From NCBI RefSeq assembly GCF_029960785.1, contig NZ_JASBQE010000052.1:19245-83244 (forward strand): a stretch of DNA of 64,000 nucleotides. The letters run 5' to 3'. The position numbers were made by a program, and so were the translations under genes. Below are positions 59,148 through 64,000 of this stretch, in pieces; positions within the stretch are counted from its first letter, which is position 1; each line of letters starts with the position of its first letter. Source of the DNA: Polyangium sp. 15x6. GTDB lineage: Bacteria > Myxococcota_A > Polyangia > Polyangiales > Polyangiaceae. Below the pieces are notes generated by a model. It was not told the DNA's origin, did no database searches, and saw only the letters and a list, made by a program, of their open reading frames with translations.

Positions 59148-60432
59148 AATAGATCACACGTCCCCTCTTGCCTGTAGCTGCTTCATATTTCTTCATCTGG
59201 CGCTTGCCCGCTGCTTTACCGGTCGGCGTGTTCGGCTTGAGCTCGATCGGGTGTTTCTGTGGCGTGAGTGCGTCGGGCCGTAGTTCCTGGCCGTCCTTCG
59301 TGAAGACACGCGGTCTGGGATCCCAATCCTTTCCCTCTTTCTGCTTCGCCTCGACCTTCTTCTTGAACTCCTCATGCTCCTTCCGCCCCCGCGCCGCCGC
59401 CGGCGTCTCGCCTCCCCGCTTCGGTTTGGCCTGCGGTGGTGGGTCCACCGCGCTCCCGTTGCCCGCCTGCCCCGCCGCCGTACCGTTCGGCTTCCCGACC
59501 GGCTTCGTCCTCGTCTTGACCGTCGTCTTCGGCGCGGGTTGCGGCGAGCCACTTCCCGTTGACAACGACTGCCCGTTGTGCCTCTCACCGGGCTTCTCCT
59601 TGGACTTCGGGACGAAGTTCGGATGCCGCGCATGGCAAAGCCCCTGGAGGCACTCCCTGGCTCGATCGTCCGCGAGCGCGGAGGTCTCCGCCGGGCTGAG
59701 CCCCCAGTCCTCATACGCCTGCGCCGCGTTCGCCGGCAACTCCCTCGGCTCGGCTGGCTCGGCCGGCTTTACCTCGTGGATCGCGGCCGGCTGTTTGTCC
59801 GCGACGACCGGCTCCGCCTCGCGCCGCTTGACGAGCACCCTCGTGCAGCCCCCCGCGCCCGTCCCGCTCCGTCGCCTCGCTTGACCTGGCTCCCGATACG
59901 CCGTGCACCGCTCCTCCTCCGGCGGCCTCGCGATCGGCCGCGGCAGCGGCCTCGGCCCCTCGGCCTTCTTGGCCTCGCCCTCCTTCTCTTCGGCCTCCCT
60001 GGCCTTGGCCTTCTCCTCCGCCGCGACGACCCGCGGCTTCGGCGGCGGCGTCCTCGCCGGGCATTCGAGCGTGTTGTACGGAATCGGCAAGAGCCGCGCG
60101 CTCGCTGGAGGCGATTCCAAATCGAATACGAAAATGGGACTGCCATTGCCCCTCGCGCGGTCCACCTCCCGCACCCCAAAGAAGGGCGCGCCGTCGGCGG
60201 TGACCCCCCAGATTCGTTTGTCCTTCGGCACGTTCGGCGGACGCACGCAGACGTGGACCACGTTCGGCGCCTCGAAGATCCGTGCCATCGTCGGATCACG
60301 CGAGGCGGCGCACCCGGACAGAACGAGCGACACCACGACCAGCGCGGCGATCGCCCAAGGAATGGTTGAAGGAGCGCGAGGACGACATGACACATCGTGG
60401 ATCCGGCGGATCGGACGATTCGCTCTCTGCAT
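59137..60432 (-). CDS. Lipoprotein with C-terminal PD-(D/E)XK nuclease-like toxin domain (SitA-like)
   Basis: The 431-residue protein has a signal peptide with lipobox LSGC (Cys41). An N-domain of about 70 residues follows (NVVHVCVRPPNVPKDKRIWG), then a Glu/Lys- and Pro-rich spacer (about 120-330). The C-terminal ~100 residues (from EFKKKVEAKQKEGKDW) show a restriction-endonuclease-fold pattern: Asp387 in RPDAL, Glu397-x-Lys399 in IELKPN, and Gln412/Tyr416 in RQMKKY, as in Tox-REase toxins. SitA toxins of Myxococcus are such lipoproteins, passed by outer-membrane exchange to kin. The ATG follows GGGAGAGG. It is followed by the overlapping immunity-like gene. The toxin activity is inferred. 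Confidence 0.75.
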   Translation of the reverse strand: MQRANRPIRRIHDVSCRPRAPSTIPWAIAALVVVSLVLSGCAASRDPTMARIFEAPNVVHVCVRPPNVPKDKRIWGVTADGAPFFGVREVDRARGNGSPIFVFDLESPPASARLLPIPYNTLECPARTPPPKPRVVAAEEKAKAREAEEKEGEAKKAEGPRPLPRPIARPPEEERCTAYREPGQARRRSGTGAGGCTRVLVKRREAEPVVADKQPAAIHEVKPAEPAEPRELPANAAQAYEDWGLSPAETSALADDRARECLQGLCHARHPNFVPKSKEKPGERHNGQSLSTGSGSPQPAPKTTVKTRTKPVGKPNGTAAGQAGNGSAVDPPPQAKPKRGGETPAAARGRKEHEEFKKKVEAKQKEGKDWDPRPRVFTKDGQELRPDALTPQKHPIELKPNTPTGKAAGKRQMKKYEAATGKRGRVIYYEP

Positions 60433-60795
60433 GGACCTCTCCCGTGCCTCGGAATGGTCCGTCCCTCGCCCCCATCGGCGCGGCAGCCATTCGAGCTTTC
60501 GGTCGCGGGCCAAGCCTCCCCGCCCCCGCGGCGGCGTGTGCGTGCCCGCGTTCTTCCTGACGATCCGTTCTGCAATACCCCTCCGCGCGGGCGCAAGAGC
60601 GATCGTCGGCGGCTCGGACGCACAATGTCCGCACGCAAGGGAGACGGGCAGGTCGGCACGCGCGTGGAAGTCCTCGGCGCACGGCGCCAGCCCCGCCGCA
60701 CGATGCACGACCCGGACCGAGACGGCCGGCGAGGGCAGCCGGGCCAGGAGGTCAGCCGAACGAGATCGAAGGGCCTCGATGGCAGGATGCGACAG

Positions 60796-61152
60796 CCCGA
60801 GCTCTCGATTTCACATCCCGACTTCGCGATTTCTCGGCCCGACCTCGGGATGCGGGAACCCGATTCAACGTCCGATCATCCCGACCTCGGGGTCCCGTAT
60901 CAGGACATCGGGATATTTCATCCCGCCTTCCCGATGAAATATCCAGACGTCTGGCTCCAACACCCCGACCTCGGGATGCGGGAACCCGATTCAACGTCCG
61001 ATCATCCCGACCTCGGGGTCCCAGATCGAGGCATCGGGGTCGCCTATCGAGACCTCGGGGTCCTCCATCGCGAGGTCGGGCACCGCCATCCCGACCTCGA
61101 GGTCCCAGATCGAGACCTCGGACTCCAGCATCCCGACCTCGGGGCCATATTT
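60796..61152. repeat. Seventeen degenerate 21-bp tandem repeats upstream of the toxin gene
   Basis: The 357-bp array has a unit like CCCGACCTCGGGGTCCCNGAT, each unit containing the inverted repeat CCCGA/TCGGG. 59 bp at 60838-60896 are identical to 60964-61022, six units (126 bp) further on. The plus strand is open through the whole array and would encode heptads of the PDLGMRE/PDSTSDH/PDLGVPD type, but no good start or other homology is present. It lies between the toxin promoter side (60432) and the next gene (61215). Confidence 0.75.
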
Positions 61153-61214
61153 CGTTCTTGACAGATCCTGCGAGCTGTAGCCTACCATCCTGTTTCCACC
61201 AACGAGGAGGGATG

Positions 61215-61742
61215 ATGGCACGTATCGAAGGCCCCCCCTACACGGGGCCGCTGGTGATCGATCTGACCGCCCAGAAGCATCTCCTGGTCGACGTCCCGCC
61301 GGGCGGCCTCAAAGGCGCGCGCGGCGCGCAAGAAGGGCTCCCGGGCGTGCTCAGCGAGCTCGCACACGCGATACCCAAGTATGGCGAGGAGGCGGAGATC
61401 CATCCCGCCGCCTATCAACGCGTGCTCGACGCGACGGTGGGTATCGACGCCCTCACCGTCGAGGAGGCGAGGCTCGAAAAGGCGCTCGAAGTCGCGCGCG
61501 AGTCGAAGACCCGCCTGATCAACAACCGCGAGGAAGACCTGAGCGAGATTGGCGCGAAGGCCCTCGACAAAGGCACCAAGGGCAAGAAACCCGAGTTCCT
61601 TTCGTATTTCGAGCAAACGATCGCATATCGCTCGCAAGCCGCGACGAAGGCCGCCGCCACGCGCAAGAAGAACGAGGCGAGCGCCGAAGCGAGCAAGAGC
61701 GCGCTGTCGAAGGGCCAAGGCGGGGAGGGATCGGAAGCGTAG
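61215..61742 (+). CDS. Hypothetical helical protein
   Basis: A 175-residue protein beginning MARIEGPPYTGPLVIDLT, with GAGGAGG four bases upstream. The central part (VDALTVEEARLEKALEVARE split across two helices) is probably a coiled coil. The C-terminus is Lys/Ala/Glu-rich and likely disordered. No signal peptide, membrane helix or known family is visible. It is divergent from the toxin-immunity genes across the 21-bp array. Confidence 0.65.
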   Translation: MARIEGPPYTGPLVIDLTAQKHLLVDVPPGGLKGARGAQEGLPGVLSELAHAIPKYGEEAEIHPAAYQRVLDATVGIDALTVEEARLEKALEVARESKTRLINNREEDLSEIGAKALDKGTKGKKPEFLSYFEQTIAYRSQAATKAAATRKKNEASAEASKSALSKGQGGEGSEA

Positions 61743-61826
61743 AGGAGCTTCCGTTCCTTCCCCCGCTTCCAAACCCGTTTCCGCCCCCGCTTGCGCTCCT
61801 ATCCTACCGCCTAGGGATCAGGCGGC

Positions 61827-61895
61827 TCAACGGCTCTTCCACGTGTCCGGATGACGTCGCATGTGCATAACCGCGATGATTTCTATTCTACGCAC
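61827..61895 (-). pseudogene. Remnant of a ParE/RelE-family toxin (C-terminal 22 residues)
   Basis: The minus strand encodes VRRIEIIAVMHMRRHPDTW, which matches the typical RelE/ParE C-terminal pattern (IEILAVxHGRRxPxxW). It ends with a stop codon, but the first ~75 residues expected of such a toxin are missing. It follows directly after an antitoxin-like C-terminus in another frame. Confidence 0.6.
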
Positions 61896-61992
61896 CATCG
61901 AGAAGCTCGACCTCAGCCGCGTCGATCTGCCGGCGGCGCTCGTCCGCCTCCTCGATCCGAGCGAGTACGCCTCGGCGAATGTCTCCGAAGCC
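61888..61992 (-). pseudogene. Remnant of an addiction-module antitoxin (C-terminal ~34 residues)
   Basis: In a second minus-strand frame the sequence reads GFGDIRRGVLARIEEADER, then RRQIDAAEVELLDGA and a stop. This matches the end of the addiction-module component family (EIERRxxEIDxGEVxLxxxEE). The N-terminal half is missing. Its stop codon lies within the toxin remnant, so a single deletion probably removed the antitoxin end and the toxin start. Confidence 0.55.
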
Positions 61993-62091
61993 TTGGCGTA
62001 GACGGGAGGGTCGTGTCGCGTGAATGCCGTGGTCAGCGGAGAACGATCGCGTCCGCGTCCGCCTCTGTTCTCACCGCTGTTGTGCTCGCGA

Positions 62092-62271
62092 GTCGAGCAC
62101 ACGCGCCCCGAGGCCGGCGCCTGCTTCGAGGACAACAACTGGCGCGGCCTGACGTCGTACGACTCGGGCTCCGTCATGCACTACCCGCAGTGCAACGGGA
62201 CGAACTCCTGGGCGCTCACCCTGACGACCAAGGACAAGCAGGGCGCGGCCTCGCTCTACGGCGCCCCGTGA
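62092..62271 (+). pseudogene. Truncated astacin-type (M12A-like) metalloprotease, C-terminal part only
   Basis: The open frame from VEHTRPEAGACFEDNNW to AASLYGAP has the astacin Met-turn SVMHYP (about residue 30 of the fragment). EHTRPEA at the start is the end of the zinc motif HExxHxxGxxHEHxRP, so the fragment starts just after the first two zinc ligands. The remaining N-terminal part of the enzyme is absent upstream. It can have no catalytic activity. Confidence 0.75.
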
Positions 62272-62290
62272 TTCGCTGAAGGTCCGATCG

Positions 62291-62330
62291 AGAAAAAAGG
62301 GCCTGGCCGAGCGCCAGGCCCTTTCTTTTT
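62291..62330. terminator. Strong bidirectional intrinsic terminator
   Basis: AAAGGGCCTGGC (62296-62307) and GCCAGGCCCTTT (62313-62324) form a perfect 12-bp stem with a CGAGC loop. An A-run precedes it and CTTTTT follows, so it should stop transcription on both strands: the protease remnant from the left and the SBBP gene from the right. Confidence 0.92.
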
Positions 62331-62344
62331 CAGGGGTGGTCCTC

Positions 62345-64000
62345 TCAGGGCTCGAGCTTCGCGAGGAACATGTCGAACCCGCCAGCGGACGTGAAGACGT
62401 CGCCGCCGAAATCGATCATGCCCTCGAAGCCTCCCGTCACCCAGACGTTGGCCAGCGGGTCGATCGCGACAGCTTCGCCCGACTGGTACGTCATCATGCC
62501 GCTGCCGTACCGGCGGAGCCAGAGCTGCCCGCCGCTCGGGTCGAGCTTGGCCACGAAGACGTCGGGCCCGCTCGCGCCCAGCACCGAGGCGCCGCCGAAG
62601 CTCAGCTGGTTGGTGAAATTGCCCGTGAGCACGATGTTGCCGAAGACGTCGGCCGCGATGCCCGCACCACGCTGCTCGTCCAGGTCGCCGAAACGCTTGC
62701 TCCACACGTGGTTGCCCATGGCGTCGAACTTCGCGACGAACCCGTCGCCGCTGGTCGCGCCGTCCGCGCACGTGAGCATGCCGCCGCCGAGATCCATCGA
62801 GCCGGCGAACTCGCCCGTGACGAGCACGGAGCCTTGGCCATCGACGGCCACCGCTGACGCCTGCTGGCGCGCGTCGTCGCCGTAGCGCTTGCTCCAGAGG
62901 TGCGTGCCGAGGCTGTCGTACCGGGCGATCACGGCGTCGTAGTTGCCCGCGCTCGTGAGCGCGCCGCCGCCGAAGTCGACGGTGTTCTCGAAGGCCCCGA
63001 CGAACGTGACCTGGTCGTCGGAGGTCACCGCGACCCCCAGACCGTGCTGCGAGCCCGTGCCACCCAAACCCTTGCCCCATAGCGGCTGGCCGGTGGGCGA
63101 GAACTTGAGGAGCAGGGCGTCGAATCCTTCGATCCCTTGGATGATCCCGACGAAGTTGAGGTCGCCCGAGTACTGGCCGGTCACGTAGGCCGCGCCCGTG
63201 GAGTCGACCGCGATGTCCAGGCCCTGCTCGGTCCCCAGGCTGCCGACCGTCCGCGTCCAAACGTGCGCGCCGTCCGTGGTCAACTTCGCCGCGAAGAGAT
63301 CGTCGCCGCCCACGCTGGTGCTGGAGACGCCGCCGAAGTTGATCGAGCCATAAAACGAGCCCGTGATGTATACGTTGCCCTGGGCGTCGACCGCGATGCC
63401 CTGGCCCTCCTGGTCGCCGGCACTGCCGAACCGCTTCGCCCAGAGGACGTCGCCCATCGAGTCGTATTTCACGACGAGCACGTCGCGGCCGCCCGCGCTC
63501 GTGAGCGTGCCGATGGCGCCGCCGAAGTCGAGCGCGCCCTCGAAGATGCCGATCGTGTAGACGTTGCCCTGGACGTCGACCGCGACGTCGGTGCCGATCT
63601 GTAGCTGCGTGTTGCCGAACGGCTTGCTGGCCACGTGGTCGCCCGTGCAGGCGAGCGCCATGCCGCTGCAGTCCTCGTCGGCCGCGGAGGCGCAGTCGTC
63701 GGACGAGGGCAGGACCTCGCCGACGCACGCACCAAACTCGCCGTTCGGCTCGCAGGTCTGCACGCCGGCCACGCAGAGACCGACGTCCTGGGTGCCGTCG
63801 GGGCCCGAGTAACACGGCTGCGTGGTGCCGATGGTGCAGCCCATGCCGCCCTGGCCGCCCATGCCGCCCCCGCCCTGGCCGCCGGTGCCGCCCTGGCCGC
63901 CGGTGCCGCCCATGCCGCCGGTACCGCCCATGCCGCCCCCGCCCTGGCCGCCGGTGCCGCCCATGCCGCCCCCGCCCTGGCCGCCGGTACCGCCCATGCC
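62345..64000 (-). CDS. SBBP-repeat (beta-propeller) lipoprotein-like protein, N-terminus missing
   Basis: 551 codons are visible; the gene leaves the window at the right edge. A Gly/Gln/Met-rich linker of GGTGGQGGGGMGG type comes first. The Cys-rich segment CYSGPDGTQDVGLCVAGVQT, then CEPNGEFGACVGE and DEDCSG, follows; this is the myxobacterial MopE-like spacer. The C-terminal ~440 residues are seven repeats of about 60 residues (IAVDAQGNVYITGSF type, with FxxxxFGG and DxFVAKxDxxG), as in SBBP propellers. The usual N-terminal lipoprotein signal should lie just outside. It is probably surface-exposed; the function is unknown. Confidence 0.87.
   Translation of the reverse strand, partial: GMGGTGGQGGGGMGGTGGQGGGGMGGTGGMGGTGGQGGTGGQGGGGMGGQGGMGCTIGTTQPCYSGPDGTQDVGLCVAGVQTCEPNGEFGACVGEVLPSSDDCASAADEDCSGMALACTGDHVASKPFGNTQLQIGTDVAVDVQGNVYTIGIFEGALDFGGAIGTLTSAGGRDVLVVKYDSMGDVLWAKRFGSAGDQEGQGIAVDAQGNVYITGSFYGSINFGGVSSTSVGGDDLFAAKLTTDGAHVWTRTVGSLGTEQGLDIAVDSTGAAYVTGQYSGDLNFVGIIQGIEGFDALLLKFSPTGQPLWGKGLGGTGSQHGLGVAVTSDDQVTFVGAFENTVDFGGGALTSAGNYDAVIARYDSLGTHLWSKRYGDDARQQASAVAVDGQGSVLVTGEFAGSMDLGGGMLTCADGATSGDGFVAKFDAMGNHVWSKRFGDLDEQRGAGIAADVFGNIVLTGNFTNQLSFGGASVLGASGPDVFVAKLDPSGGQLWLRRYGSGMMTYQSGEAVAIDPLANVWVTGGFEGMIDFGGDVFTSAGGFDMFLAKLEP

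Noticed and set aside
60397..61161. 254-codon plus-strand frame with PDLGMRE-type heptads as a repeat protein
   Set aside because: It starts inside the signal-peptide region of the toxin gene on the other strand, has no ribosome binding site, and a 21-bp period keeps any stop-free frame open. Kept as a DNA repeat only.
1..64000. tRNA or rRNA genes, IS elements, prophage
   Set aside because: No cloverleaf, rRNA core sequence, transposase (apart from the Rpn-type nuclease) or phage structural gene was recognised on either strand.

Overview
This window is GC-rich chromosomal DNA from a Gram-negative bacterium, most probably a myxobacterium (Myxococcota, Polyangiales-like). The reasons are: GC-rich codon use with long antisense open frames; many lipoproteins, several with Ala/Pro-rich or Gly-rich linkers; Cys-repeat and SBBP-repeat surface proteins; an AgmX/PglI-type C-terminal domain; fused MshEN-receiver-TPR signalling; and several sigma factors. 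No tRNA, rRNA, CRISPR array, insertion sequence or phage was seen. The taxonomy is inferred from style, not from a marker gene.

Layout, left half. 1-5.8 kb is a minus-strand division/cell-wall (dcw) operon mraZ-rsmH-ftsL-ftsI-murE-murF, with stop/start overlaps at most junctions, a recognisable promoter and a probable MraZ operator; murF runs off the left edge. 5.8-6.36 kb is a gene-free stretch with four consecutive perfect hairpins. 6.4-11.9 kb holds a stand-alone B12-binding domain protein, an AgmX-like envelope protein, two tandem STAS-like paralogues, an MshEN-REC-TPR protein and an orphan gspC. 11.9-14.1 kb is the queuosine pair tgt-queA. 14.2-16.1 kb carries a receiver protein and a sigma54 activator. 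16.2-17.2 kb is the bacterioferritin/Bfd iron pair with a Fur-like palindrome on the bfd promoter. 17.3-29.2 kb is mixed housekeeping: SDR, sigma factor, ftsH, Uma2, lepB, aroE, a formylglycine-enzyme-like lipoprotein, an AstA-like acyltransferase and a GMC oxidoreductase. A repeated hairpin element lies in three consecutive intergenic gaps here.

Layout, right half. 29.5-31.8 kb encodes a secreted protein with twelve 43-residue Cys repeats. 32.8-38.0 kb is prfB-lysS-lolC-lolD; prfB has the classic RF2 programmed +1 frameshift. 38-41.6 kb has a di-haem cytochrome c peroxidase and an M48 metalloprotease. 41.6-47.2 kb has the E1 alpha/E1 beta/E2 genes of a branched-chain-type 2-oxoacid dehydrogenase and lipA, which makes the lipoyl cofactor that E2 needs. 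47.3-53.3 kb has an Rpn-type nuclease, mtnA, an SDR and envelope or hypothetical proteins.

From about 53.3 kb the window becomes accessory. There is a membrane-anchored sigma factor divergent from a proline-rich outer-membrane protein, and two lipoproteins with near-identical signal peptides. The most interesting locus is at 57.7-61.2 kb: a lipoprotein with a C-terminal PD-(D/E)XK nuclease-like toxin domain, overlapping the first of two tandem DUF4304 genes that look like immunity proteins. Upstream of the toxin is a 17-unit, 21-bp repeat. The arrangement resembles the SitA/SitI toxins that myxobacteria exchange between kin. A decayed toxin-antitoxin module and a truncated astacin-type protease follow. 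A strong bidirectional terminator then separates this region from an SBBP-repeat lipoprotein-like gene that runs off the right edge.
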